Source: JADGQA01 sp964579855 (GTDB lineage: Bacteria > Bacteroidota > Ignavibacteria > UBA10030). From it: a stretch of DNA of 11,143 nt. The notes beneath the pieces were generated by a model. That model was given only the letters and a program-made list of their open reading frames with translations. It made no database searches and was not told the origin of the DNA. Every line of letters starts with the position of its first letter. Within the stretch, counting starts at the first letter, position 1. The DNA is taken from assembly GCA_964579855.1 (NCBI GenBank), contig CAZOIM010000135.1:1-11143 (forward strand), written 5' to 3'. Shown one piece after another: positions 1 to 7,859 of this stretch. The translations under genes were made by a program, and so were the position numbers.

Positions 1-135
1 CTCGCTGAAGGAGCAATGTCATCGGGCTTCCATACGGTTGTCTGGCAACCGGAAGGTCTACCAAGTGGAATTTACTATTGCAGGCTGACGACATCTACGG
101 GCATCCAAACACGCAAAATGATCCTACTGAGATAA
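1..135 (+). CDS. 3' end of a T9SS-exported protein (type A C-terminal sorting domain)
   Basis: Frame 1 is open from the window edge to TAA at 133-135 and gives 44 residues. The pattern is that of the type IX secretion C-terminal sorting domain: a strand ending HTVVW, then LPSGIYYCRL, a turn (TSTG), and a basic-hydrophobic end, RKMILLR. In this family such a tail directs a Sec-exported protein through the outer membrane, where the tail is removed and the protein is released or anchored to the surface. The catalytic or binding part lies outside the window, so the function is unknown. The stop is 6 bp before the beta-mannosidase start, which suggests co-transcription. An exported mannan- or glycan-active enzyme would fit the operon, but that is inference only. 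Confidence 0.85.
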   Translation, partial: LAEGAMSSGFHTVVWQPEGLPSGIYYCRLTTSTGIQTRKMILLR

Positions 136-141
136 CGCGGA

Positions 142-2625
142 ATGAGAAGAATTGATTTAGGCGGTAACTGGAATTTCAGGGCAATCTCACAGAGAAAGGA
201 GTCCAACGCCAATCATGGTGAGGTGGGCAACTGGCTTCCGGCAACTGTTCCCGGTACCGTTCATACCGACCTCCTCGCTGCTGGCAAGATTCCCGATCCA
301 TTCTATCGGATGAATGAATGGGAAGTGCAATGGGTGGACGCCGAACGATGGATCTATCGCCGGGAGTTTGCGGTTGGAGCAGAATTCCTGAGCAACGAAG
401 ATGTCCACCTGGTCGCAGAAGGACTGGATACCTTTGCGACCATTACGATCAATGGAAAATCTGTCGGCAAGTCCGCAGACATGTTCGTCGAACACCGGTT
501 CAAGGTCAAACGATTCCTCAAAGTTGGAACAAACGTTTTGGAAGTAACATTCGAATCGCCAACCGATCGTGCTCAGCAACTGGAGGACAAGTATGGTGCC
601 CTCCAGGTTTCTCACGAGCCACGACGAGTGTATGCACGCAAAGCCCAGTATTCTTTCGGCTGGGATTGGGGCCCACGACTGACGACCTCCGGAATATGGC
701 GACCGATATTTCTGGAAGGATTCAATTCATGCAGGATCAAGAGTGTGTTCGCGCGAACCACCAGGATAACCAAACGAAGTGCGGATGTTCTTGTTGATGT
801 CGAAGTTGATCGAAGCAAAGGCAAACCCGTTCGATTGACCGTTGAAATAAAAGGAGAAGGGTTCGAGCATCGACAATCGTTCGATTTGCGGAAATCGAAG
901 AAATCGATTAACATCAAAATTCCCAATCCCCATTTGTGGTGGCCCAATGGATATGGCTCTCAATCGATGTATGACGTTCACGTTTCCGCTGAAGTGGACG
1001 GCATTCCGTGCGATACGAACACGTGTTCCTTCGGTGTAAGAACGATCCGGTTAGTTCAGGAAAAAGATAAGCAGGGAAGGTCATTTATCTTCGAAATAAA
1101 CGGGGAGCGGATCTATTGCAAGGGTGCTGATTGGATACCTTCGGACAACTTCCTTCCCCGGATTTCCCCATTAACGTATGAGCGTCTCTTGACTATGGCG
1201 CGCGACGCAAACATGAATATGGTTCGTGTGTGGGGGGGAGGTATTTACGAGGAGGAGGTATTTTACAGCCTATGTGACCGTCTCGGACTTATGGTGTGGC
1301 AGGATTTTATGTTCGCATGCGGAGAATATCCGCAACAGTCCTGGTTCCTCGACCAAGTCAAGGACGAAGCGGATAAAGCCGTCACGCGGTTACGCAATCA
1401 TCCATCAATCGTTCTCTGGTGCGGTAACAATGAGTGCGAATGGATTTTCTGCCAAAAGAATCCCGGGAAGAAACCCGAAGATATGAATGGAGCCACAATC
1501 TTCCGGGACATTCTCCCATCGGTGTGTCAGCAAGTCGATGGCTCGAGGCCATATTGGAGGAGTTCTCCGTTTGGTACCGGATTTCCAAACAACGAATCAG
1601 ATGGCAATCATCATCAATGGGTTATGTGGGGTCTCTGGATTGATTACCCGGAGTATGAAAGAGACAATGCCAGATTTGTAACTGAATTTGGATTCCAGGC
1701 TCCGGCGTATTCAAGAACCATGGCGCCGGTAACTCTTCCGTCGGACCTTCATCCACAGAGCAAGGTGATGGAGCATCACAACAAACTCCCGGAAGGGACT
1801 GAGCGGCTCTATCGTTTCCAGGCATCTCATTATGCCGTGGCGGTTGACTACGAAGATTTTGTGTATAAAGGACAATTGGTGCAGGCCGAGGCTCTTAAGA
1901 CGGCTTCAGAACATTGGAGACGGCGCAAGTTCAAGACGGCGGGCTCTATGTTCTGGCAACTCAACGACTGCTGGCCTGTGACAAGTTGGGCCGTCATCGA
2001 CAGTGCATTGCGTCCGAAGGCGGCGTACTTCTACGCAAAAAAGTTCTACGCTCCTGTCCTCGTCAGTTTCAGGCGATCGGCGACAACCATAGAGGTTTGG
2101 GGAACTAATGATCTTTTGACGCCTTTTCGCGGCGAGCTGGTGATTACGCTTCAATCGTTTGGTGGAGTTGAGGTCTGGTCGAGCACGAAACAGGTCATCA
2201 TCGGAGACAATAGTTCGAAGATCCTGATGCAGATCCCAAAGTCCAAATCGGACAATGTTGACTGCTCTCAACATTACTTCCACGTTCGGTTGATGGTCGA
2301 TCGCAACACAGTTTCTGAGAATCGTTTCTTTCTGTCCGAGCCCAAGCATATGGTACCGCAGCGTTCCGTTCCGACATTTGATCTCACCAAACTGGACAAT
2401 CAACACTATCTGATCGCACTCCATTCCAAGAGTCTCGCAAAAAATGTCCGTATCGGATTTGAAGACGAAGACGTGCAACTTGACGACAATTACTTTGATG
2501 TTGATCCGGGAATCACAAAATCAACCACCATCCGGACTTCCAGTCCCTTAGAATCGATTCAGAACAAACTGAGGATTCGTACCCTGTGGGGGTATGGGGA
2601 TGTTGTAGGGCATATTAGGACTTAA
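142..2625 (+). CDS. GH2 beta-mannosidase, cytoplasmic
   Basis: Likely exo-acting beta-mannosidase (EC 3.2.1.25) that removes non-reducing beta-D-mannose from manno-oligosaccharides by the retaining mechanism. Length (827 aa) is normal for GH2 mannosidases. Domains in order: N-terminal jelly-roll (about 1-195, with the family signature SFGWDWGPRL at 171-180), Ig-like domain (about 200-305), TIM barrel (about 310-640) and C-terminal beta domains. Visible catalytic residues are the acid/base E431 in WCGNNECEW and the nucleophile E515 in FVTEFGFQ; WQLNDCWPVTSW at 605-616 is the conserved barrel-end motif. VRVWGGGIYE (361-370) and the WCGNNE form favour mannosidase over galactosidase or glucuronidase. 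There is no signal peptide, so it should act in the cytoplasm on imported oligosaccharides. The ATG lies 6 bp after the preceding stop with only a poor ribosome site (GCGGA), consistent with translational coupling. The GH130 gene follows after 21 bp. Confidence 0.95.
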   Translation: MRRIDLGGNWNFRAISQRKESNANHGEVGNWLPATVPGTVHTDLLAAGKIPDPFYRMNEWEVQWVDAERWIYRREFAVGAEFLSNEDVHLVAEGLDTFATITINGKSVGKSADMFVEHRFKVKRFLKVGTNVLEVTFESPTDRAQQLEDKYGALQVSHEPRRVYARKAQYSFGWDWGPRLTTSGIWRPIFLEGFNSCRIKSVFARTTRITKRSADVLVDVEVDRSKGKPVRLTVEIKGEGFEHRQSFDLRKSKKSINIKIPNPHLWWPNGYGSQSMYDVHVSAEVDGIPCDTNTCSFGVRTIRLVQEKDKQGRSFIFEINGERIYCKGADWIPSDNFLPRISPLTYERLLTMARDANMNMVRVWGGGIYEEEVFYSLCDRLGLMVWQDFMFACGEYPQQSWFLDQVKDEADKAVTRLRNHPSIVLWCGNNECEWIFCQKNPGKKPEDMNGATIFRDILPSVCQQVDGSRPYWRSSPFGTGFPNNESDGNHHQWVMWGLWIDYPEYERDNARFVTEFGFQAPAYSRTMAPVTLPSDLHPQSKVMEHHNKLPEGTERLYRFQASHYAVAVDYEDFVYKGQLVQAEALKTASEHWRRRKFKTAGSMFWQLNDCWPVTSWAVIDSALRPKAAYFYAKKFYAPVLVSFRRSATTIEVWGTNDLLTPFRGELVITLQSFGGVEVWSSTKQVIIGDNSSKILMQIPKSKSDNVDCSQHYFHVRLMVDRNTVSENRFFLSEPKHMVPQRSVPTFDLTKLDNQHYLIALHSKSLAKNVRIGFEDEDVQLDDNYFDVDPGITKSTTIRTSSPLESIQNKLRIRTLWGYGDVVGHIRT

Positions 2626-2646
2626 GAGAGGGAGCGTACAAAAATC

Positions 2647-4107
2647 ATGCGAAACGGTGAACTACGAATCGTGCGTCAGGATACCATCATTACACCGGAC
2701 AAATCAAGAGTCTTACTCCGGTCCTTCAATCCCGGTTCAACTGCAAGAACCAAAACGATCCTGGAACGGGTCATGCGGATATCTGAAGAAGACGCGAAAC
2801 GCATACTGGCCGGTGTCATTGGTGAATTTCAGAATCGCCATCGCGGGATTGAAACTGTCTTTAGCCAGAGATTCAATGAACTGACGCCATATTTGCCGCG
2901 AAAGTACAATCCTTCGCAGACGATGAAACTTCTGATTGGATCGTATTTTACGTGTGAATACTCTCTCGAAGCGGCCGCGTTGTTTAATCCTTCGATTGTT
3001 CCTCACCCGGATCAGAGTGGAATTCCCGATGGCTCGGTCCGCTTTGTTCTGAGTCTCCGCTCCACCGGCGAGGGGCATATTTCTTCGATCGAATTCCGAA
3101 CCGGAGTTATTGGCGTGGAAGGAAAAGTAGTCCTGGACGTTCCCAATCGATATGTCTCGATGCCTGCTCCGGACAACGATCCAGCATACGCGAAGGCCGA
3201 ATTTGCCGCCCAAATCCAGGACGAAAAACATCTCAATCCTGTGACAAAGAAGATTCTCTCTTCATTGAAAGATTCCTTCAGGAGGTCCGAACTGCTTTCG
3301 AGTGCGTCGAAGATTGAGAAATCATTCCGCAAACTTTCTGAGGCGCAACGCGACTCAATTTCGTTCGTTCGCTCATTTGCCGAGTTGAACTACCAAATGA
3401 GTTTCCCTCGTGCCCAGGGTCTTTCAGAGCGCGTTATCTTCCCATTATCCTCGTTCGAAAGCAATGGAATTGAGGATGCCCGTTTTGTACGTTTTGTGGA
3501 TGATGACGGAAAGATCACGTACTACGCAACATATACAGCCTACAATGGAAGGTCGATCATGCCGTTGCTTTTGTCGACAGGCGACTTTACCAGATTTCGT
3601 GTAAGCTCCATGAGCGGCGATGCTGCAAAGAACAAAGGTATGGCGCTATTTCCGAGGAAGATCGATGGGAAATATATCATGATATCCAGGCACGACGGCG
3701 AAAATCTCTATTTCGTGAAATCAGAAACCATCTACAGTTGGCGCAAACCCATCAAACTTCTGACGCCGACCTATTCATGGGAATTCACACAGATAGGAAA
3801 CTGTGGGTCTCCCATTGAAACGAAGGAGGGCTGGCTCCTGCTGACGCACGGCGTTGGACCGGTCCGTAAGTACTGTATCGGTGCTATCCTTCTTGATCTT
3901 AAGAATCCATCCAAAATGTTAGGCCAGCTCAAAGAGCCGTTGATAGCCCCGGATGAGACCGAACGGGAAGGATATGTACCCAATGTTGTGTATACCTGCG
4001 GCGCGATAGCGCACAACGGTAATCTTATCATTCCGTACGCAATGTCTGATCAGTCTTCACGATTTGTATCGGTGTCAATCGAGAGACTTCTCGGAGCGAT
4101 GAAGTGA
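2647..4107 (+). CDS. Long GH130-family beta-mannoside phosphorylase or hydrolase
   Basis: Five-bladed beta-propeller enzyme of family GH130, whose members phosphorolyse or hydrolyse beta-mannosides (for example Man-Glc, Man-GlcNAc or beta-1,2-mannan). Family landmarks in order: ALFNPSIVPHP (111-121), GIEDARF (274-280; D277 is probably the conserved acid), TYTAYNG (295-301), KNKGMALFPRKIDGKYIMISRH (328-349, split as KNKGMALFP and KYIMISRH), EGWLLLTHGVG (394-404), AILLDLKNPSKMLG (413-426) and YVPNVVYTCG (443-452). At 486 aa it exceeds the usual 320-390: about 70 extra residues precede the FNP motif, and a largely helical stretch (about 160-255) separates the first propeller strands from GIEDAR. 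Basic residues K330, R348 and H349 lie where phosphorylases bind phosphate, so phosphorolysis remains possible, but I cannot choose between the two activities. There is no signal peptide. A purine-rich site (GAGAGGGAG) precedes the ATG by about 12 nt. It probably shares a transcript and a pathway with the mannosidase gene. Confidence 0.88.
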   Translation: MRNGELRIVRQDTIITPDKSRVLLRSFNPGSTARTKTILERVMRISEEDAKRILAGVIGEFQNRHRGIETVFSQRFNELTPYLPRKYNPSQTMKLLIGSYFTCEYSLEAAALFNPSIVPHPDQSGIPDGSVRFVLSLRSTGEGHISSIEFRTGVIGVEGKVVLDVPNRYVSMPAPDNDPAYAKAEFAAQIQDEKHLNPVTKKILSSLKDSFRRSELLSSASKIEKSFRKLSEAQRDSISFVRSFAELNYQMSFPRAQGLSERVIFPLSSFESNGIEDARFVRFVDDDGKITYYATYTAYNGRSIMPLLLSTGDFTRFRVSSMSGDAAKNKGMALFPRKIDGKYIMISRHDGENLYFVKSETIYSWRKPIKLLTPTYSWEFTQIGNCGSPIETKEGWLLLTHGVGPVRKYCIGAILLDLKNPSKMLGQLKEPLIAPDETEREGYVPNVVYTCGAIAHNGNLIIPYAMSDQSSRFVSVSIERLLGAMK

Positions 4108-4457
4108 GAGAATCTGAGCGGACTTTTGGCGCATTCCCAGAAACAGAAATCCTCCACGAGTCAATTTCTGGAAACTGAATGGGAGTGAAGGCGCTTTGTC
4201 GGAACGCTCGACCAACTCTCGGACCCCGACGGTAAACAGGGGGTATGGATTGTCGCCGTGCTTCCCGCAACAGTCCTGGCATGCTCCTTCGCTCTTGGTA
4301 GTAAATTGATTTTGGATCCTTGATTGTTTAATTTGTGTCGAGTTTTAACCCCACCGTAGTTGACCGGGAGTGGTTTGCGCGGGAGCCCTTCCTCTTTTCT
4401 CTGTTGCGTCACGTGCTTGAACTATGAGAAACCCATTGCGTTATTACTAGAGATACC
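4108..4457. other. 350-bp intergenic region, no gene recognised
   Basis: No ORF with family character was found on either strand; short + strand ORFs at 4179 and 4246 encode only 18 residues each. Besides the hairpin described separately, a small inverted repeat ACCCC (4223-4227) / GGGGT (4240-4244) is present. The only promoter-like elements I see upstream of the kinase gene are weak: TTGATT (4306-4311) with TTTAAT (4327-4332) at a short 15-bp spacing. The stretch 4328-4335 (TTAATTTG) matches the Bacteroidota -7 element TAnnTTTG except at one position, with TTG at 4306-4308 about 19 bp upstream. A kinase promoter is expected here but cannot be fixed from the sequence. No tRNA-like or rRNA-like sequence was seen. 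Confidence 0.6.
4135..4184 (+). terminator. Possible hairpin 3' of the GH130 gene (weak)
   Basis: An inner perfect stem, CAGAAAT (4144-4150) with ATTTCTG (4164-4170), has a 13-nt loop. It is flanked by TCCCA (4135-4139) and TGGGA (4180-4184), which could extend it across an asymmetric internal loop. It lies 28 bp after the GH130 stop, where a transcript end is expected. No U-run follows and the inner stem is AT-rich, so it does not meet the usual criteria for an intrinsic terminator. It may instead protect the mRNA 3' end, or be chance. Confidence 0.25.
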
Positions 4458-7400
4458 ATGAATGTGATTGAACGCGTTGGACCGGGCCTGCTCAAGAGTT
4501 ATCACCGGCTCCGCAACACCATCGAACGCTACGCTCAACTCGCCACCAGCAGACGTCGATCTACACCCTCGCATCGCGCAGATACAGATTCTTCCGCACT
4601 TCTCGATCACCAGAATCCGAACGATGATTCAAGGCTCAATTCCCTCATTGCATCGGTCGACGAAATAGTATTCGAGTTCGATCTTTCCGGTCGTTACCTC
4701 AATATTTGGACCGCTGATGAAAATCTCCTTGCTAAACCGAAGCATTCCATGATTGGAAGGACGATTGCCGAAGTTCTCGGTCCGGAACTCGCAGGTCAAT
4801 TCCTGGAATTGTTTCAACGCGTGATTGCCACGGGAAAGCCGGAATCCATTGAGTATCCGTTGAATGTGTTGGGGGGTGAGCGCTGGTTCCGTGGTCACAT
4901 AAGTCCAATACGTTCTCACGACGGCAGGAACGAAACTGTACGTATGCAGGCCCGCGACATTACCGATCAGAAGTTGAAAGAGTTGGAAAAGGAACGATTT
5001 GTTTTTGCTCTTCGCAGCATAACGGAGTGCGTGAGTATAACCAATATGGAGGACATCATCGTCTTTGTCAACGATGCATTTCTGGAAACCTATGGCTTTG
5101 CGGAATCCGAGCTGTTGGGGAAACACGTCAGCATCGTCCGGTCTTCGAACAATCCTCCGGAGGTGATCCAGCAGATTCTGCCTTCAACAATAAAAGGTGT
5201 GTGGAAAGGAGAATTGTACAACAGGAGAAAAGATGGGACGGAATTCCCCATTCATCTTTCGGCAAGCCTGATTCGGGACGAAAAGGGGGAGGCTGTCGCA
5301 CTGGTGGGAGTCGCTACGGATATTACTGAGCGCAAGCGTAGTGAAGAAAATCTGAAGAGCACATTATCCTTGCTCAGTGCAACCCTCGAATCCACCGCCG
5401 ACGGTATCCTCGTGGTCGATGCCCAGGGGAACATATCGAGCTGCAACAAGAAATTCCTCGAATTGTGGCGGATGCCGGAGAGTGTGATAAAGACACAAAT
5501 GGATGAAGTGGCTTTGAAATTTGTTCTTCCACAACTCAAAGACCCGGAAGGTTTTCTGTCGAGGGTTCGTGAGCTGTACCAAGATCCAGAAAAAGAAAGT
5601 TTCGATATCGTGGAATTCAAGGATGGGCGCGTTTTTGAGCGCTTCTCCCAAGCCCAGCGCATCGGAGGAAAATGTGTCGGGAGAGTTTGGAGTTTTCGTG
5701 ACATTACGGCGAGGAGAGAGGCGGAACAACGATACCATAATCTGTTCGAAGATTCCAAGGATATCGTTTTCATTACAACACCGGATGGGAAGATCCTCGA
5801 TATTAATCCGGCCGGGGTGGAAATGTTCGGTTGTTCTTCCAAAGAAGAACTATTGAACCTCAACATCGGCAGGGATCTTTACGCTGATCCGGATCAACGA
5901 ACGCAGTTCAAGCGCACCCTGCTGAAACAAGGGTACGTGAAGGACTATGAACTGACGTTGAAAACAGTCCAGGGCGAAACATTGACAGTTCTGGAAACTT
6001 CGACACCTGTCCGCGACGCTCAAGGTAACGTGGTGGCGTTCCGCGGAATCATGCGCAATGTGACAGAGCAAAAGAAGACACAGGAAGCTTTGCAGCTCCA
6101 ACGGTTCTATTTCCAGCAACTGTTTGAAAATTCCCCTGCGGGTATTGTTGTCCTGGACGTGGAGGATCGAATCCTCAATGCCAATCGTTCGTTTCAGGAC
6201 CTGTTCAAATATAGCATCGACGAGCTCCGGGGAGGCAAGATCAATAGTTTTATTGTGCCCCCATTGCTCATAGATGAAGGCATCCAGTTATCAAACGCTG
6301 CGGCAGGCCGCAATGTTGTCCAGCGTGAGACGAAACGTATCAGAAAAGACGGAACACTTGTCGATGTATCCGTAACAGGGTACCCTATAGTCATTGACGA
6401 TGAACTTGTTGGGATCTATGGAATCTACATCGACATAACGGGACAGCGGATCCTTCAGGAACAACTCCGACAGGCGCAGAAGCTGGAGAGTGTGGGGACG
6501 CTTGCGGGAGGAATTGCCCACGATTTCAACAATATCCTCGCAATTATCCTGGGTCACTCATCCAGTGTCGACCCCGCCAAGAATTCGCCGGAACGATTAG
6601 CGCACAGCATGAAGACCATAGCAACCGCTGCGGAACGAGGTTCTGCACTTGTCCGTCAACTCCTTACCTTTGCCCGCAAGACCGAACCACTGTTCGAATC
6701 GGTCCGAGTGAACGAAATCACCGTGGAATTGGTAAAAATGCTCAGAGAAACACTTCCGAAGACGATTGACTTGCCGACAAAATTGGACCCGTCAATTCCT
6801 TCGATTATGGGGGATCCAAATCAGATTCATCAGATTCTTCTCAATCTTTCCCTCAATGCCAGAGATGCAATGCCTGCCGGTGGTGTTCTTACGTTTTCGA
6901 CGTCATTGGTTCAAGGGATAAAATTGAAGCACCGCTTCTTCGAAGCCACCGAAGAGTCCTATGTGTGCATCAGCGTGAGGGATACCGGATTCGGCATGGA
7001 CGAGGGCACCCGTGGGAGGATCTTTGAACCGTTCTTCACGACGAAGGCTCAAGGAAAGGGAACGGGGTTGGGCCTTGCTGTTGTCTACGGAGTTATGGGA
7101 ACTCACCGGGGTTTCATTGATGTTGACAGCACACCCGGCGGAGGCACAAACTTTCACCTCTATTTTCCCGTTCAGTTGGTGAAGACAGAAGCATTCACGG
7201 AAGTGCCGCAATCTGAAAACGACGTCCGTGGCGGTACAGAGACGTTGCTGCTCGTGGAAGACGAGGACGAACTCAGAGAATTGGTTTGCAGCGTGCTTGC
7301 CGACAAAGGCTATAACGTATTGTCGGCGCGCGATGGCAAAGAGGCGATGGATATCTTTTCAGTGAAGCGCAATGAAATTGCCCTGGTCGTCTCGGACATG

Positions 7401-7610
7401 GGTTTGCCGATGATGACGGGATATGACCTGTTCCTCGAGATGAAGACGGTGAATCCAAAGGTCAAGATGGTGATTGCAAGTGGATACCTGGAACCTGATT
7501 CCAAGTCTGAACTATTTGGTTCCGGTGTTAAAGATTTCATTCAGAAACCATATACACCTGAGGTATTGCTTAATTCGGTTCGAGCGATCCTTGACCAGAA
7601 TCCATCATGA
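4458..7610 (+). CDS. Soluble multi-PAS hybrid histidine kinase with C-terminal receiver
   Basis: Signal-sensing kinase that should autophosphorylate on histidine and pass the phosphate to its own receiver. Domains: a polar N-terminal segment (1-56); about five PAS domains (58-172, 178-295, 303-420, 424-542, 548-668), most ending in the PAC-type D-I-T/N-V-T boundary (RDITDQK, TDITERK, RDITARR, RNVTEQK, IDITGQR); HisKA with phospho-acceptor H688 in AGGIAHDFNNIL; HATPase with N-box LNARDAM (799-805), G1 DTGFGM (842-847), F-box EPFFTTK (857-863) and G2 GKGTGLGL (867-874); receiver at 928-1046 with acidic pair E934/D935, phospho-acceptor D980, S1008 in place of the usual Thr, and K1030. All catalytic elements are intact. 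No transmembrane segment or signal peptide is visible, so it should sense a cytoplasmic ligand, redox state or gas. No DNA-binding output or adjacent response regulator is encoded, so its partner lies elsewhere. The ATG is the first start after an in-frame TGA at 4425, with a weak AGAG ribosome site. Confidence 0.95.
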   Translation: MNVIERVGPGLLKSYHRLRNTIERYAQLATSRRRSTPSHRADTDSSALLDHQNPNDDSRLNSLIASVDEIVFEFDLSGRYLNIWTADENLLAKPKHSMIGRTIAEVLGPELAGQFLELFQRVIATGKPESIEYPLNVLGGERWFRGHISPIRSHDGRNETVRMQARDITDQKLKELEKERFVFALRSITECVSITNMEDIIVFVNDAFLETYGFAESELLGKHVSIVRSSNNPPEVIQQILPSTIKGVWKGELYNRRKDGTEFPIHLSASLIRDEKGEAVALVGVATDITERKRSEENLKSTLSLLSATLESTADGILVVDAQGNISSCNKKFLELWRMPESVIKTQMDEVALKFVLPQLKDPEGFLSRVRELYQDPEKESFDIVEFKDGRVFERFSQAQRIGGKCVGRVWSFRDITARREAEQRYHNLFEDSKDIVFITTPDGKILDINPAGVEMFGCSSKEELLNLNIGRDLYADPDQRTQFKRTLLKQGYVKDYELTLKTVQGETLTVLETSTPVRDAQGNVVAFRGIMRNVTEQKKTQEALQLQRFYFQQLFENSPAGIVVLDVEDRILNANRSFQDLFKYSIDELRGGKINSFIVPPLLIDEGIQLSNAAAGRNVVQRETKRIRKDGTLVDVSVTGYPIVIDDELVGIYGIYIDITGQRILQEQLRQAQKLESVGTLAGGIAHDFNNILAIILGHSSSVDPAKNSPERLAHSMKTIATAAERGSALVRQLLTFARKTEPLFESVRVNEITVELVKMLRETLPKTIDLPTKLDPSIPSIMGDPNQIHQILLNLSLNARDAMPAGGVLTFSTSLVQGIKLKHRFFEATEESYVCISVRDTGFGMDEGTRGRIFEPFFTTKAQGKGTGLGLAVVYGVMGTHRGFIDVDSTPGGGTNFHLYFPVQLVKTEAFTEVPQSENDVRGGTETLLLVEDEDELRELVCSVLADKGYNVLSARDGKEAMDIFSVKRNEIALVVSDMGLPMMTGYDLFLEMKTVNPKVKMVIASGYLEPDSKSELFGSGVKDFIQKPYTPEVLLNSVRAILDQNPS

Positions 7611-7723
7611 TCCAACCTCCGTAATGCCGGATCTTCTGCACCTTTCGAGCACCCATTCTCCCTGAACCTGTCCACCTCGCTTATTGCACAAAGTCTCGCC
7701 GGGCCATCACTCAGAGTTTTGGC

Positions 7724-7752
7724 CTGACAGAATTCAATGCAGGAACGATAAT
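7724..7752 (+). promoter_or_regulatory. Sigma70-like promoter for the Nramp-like gene
   Basis: A -35-like CTGACA (7724-7729, one mismatch to TTGACA) is followed after exactly 17 bp by a -10-like GATAAT (7747-7752, one mismatch to TATAAT). This is the best promoter match I found in the intergenic regions. A start near 7759 would leave a leader of about 100 nt before the ATG at 7860. Caveat: housekeeping promoters in Bacteroidota proper often follow a different consensus (TTTG / TAnnTTTG), so the value of this match depends on the host. Confidence 0.45.
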
Positions 7753-7773
7753 TTCCTTTGATAGCTTCTCTTG

Positions 7774-7841
7774 GGAATACTCACTAATATTCCGTCAGAC
7801 CATTTATCAGTCAACAAATTGACAAACGAGAATGGAATTCT
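7774..7841 (+). promoter_or_regulatory. Candidate structured 5' leader (tandem hairpins) before the Nramp-like gene
   Basis: Two adjacent foldable elements lie between the promoter and the start codon. Hairpin 1 pairs GGAATA (7774-7779) with TATTCC (7788-7793) around an 8-nt loop. Element 2 is nested: outer CCATT (7800-7804) with AATGG (7831-7835), inner GTCAA (7810-7814) with TTGAC (7819-7823) closing a 4-nt CAAA loop, and optional AGA (7797-7799) with TCT (7839-7841) across a 3-nt bulge. It does not match the metal riboswitches I know (yybP-ykoY, M-box, NiCo). The stems are short, so chance pairing is possible, but placement before a metal-transporter-like gene makes a cis-regulatory role plausible. 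Confidence 0.25.
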
Positions 7842-7859
7842 GGGAATCAACGTCGAATT

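Larger units (their letters stand above)
7611..7859 (+). other. Intergenic region and probable leader of the Nramp-like gene
   Basis: This 249-bp gap has no convincing gene. Its first half holds only a weak inverted repeat (GATCC 7609-7613 with GGATC 7629-7633) after the kinase stop. The second half carries the promoter and the possible RNA hairpins listed separately. A second TTGACA hexamer at 7819-7824 has no suitable -10 element at 16-18 bp and is part of a hairpin arm. No Shine-Dalgarno sequence precedes the ATG at 7860. Confidence 0.6.

Noticed and set aside
1906..2478. Antisense ORF of 190 codons opposite the mannosidase C-terminal domain
   Set aside because: It overlaps a conserved GH2 coding region and has no ribosome site or motif of its own.
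4265..4279. 15-bp direct match (CCGCAACAGTCCTGG) with 1330-1344 inside the mannosidase gene
   Set aside because: The flanks do not match, and one such match in an 11-kb window is not very improbable. There is no sign of a repeat family or recombination.
4161..4412. Minus-strand ORF of 83 codons in the intergenic gap
   Set aside because: It has no recognisable motif, no ribosome site and a composition that looks non-coding. It was not listed as a gene.
4445..4452. TACTAGAG just before the kinase ATG, identical to a common cloning scar
   Set aside because: Eight bases occur by chance about once in 65 kb, and the surroundings are ordinary genomic sequence with no vector parts.
5252..5866. Antisense ORF of 204 codons opposite the kinase PAS region
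   Set aside because: It lies wholly within an intact PAS-coding frame, and its product is Ser/Arg-rich without recognisable structure.
7819..7824. Consensus TTGACA as a -35 box for the Nramp-like gene
   Set aside because: At 16-18 bp downstream there is no -10-like hexamer, and the start would fall almost on the ATG. The pair at 7724/7747 is much better.
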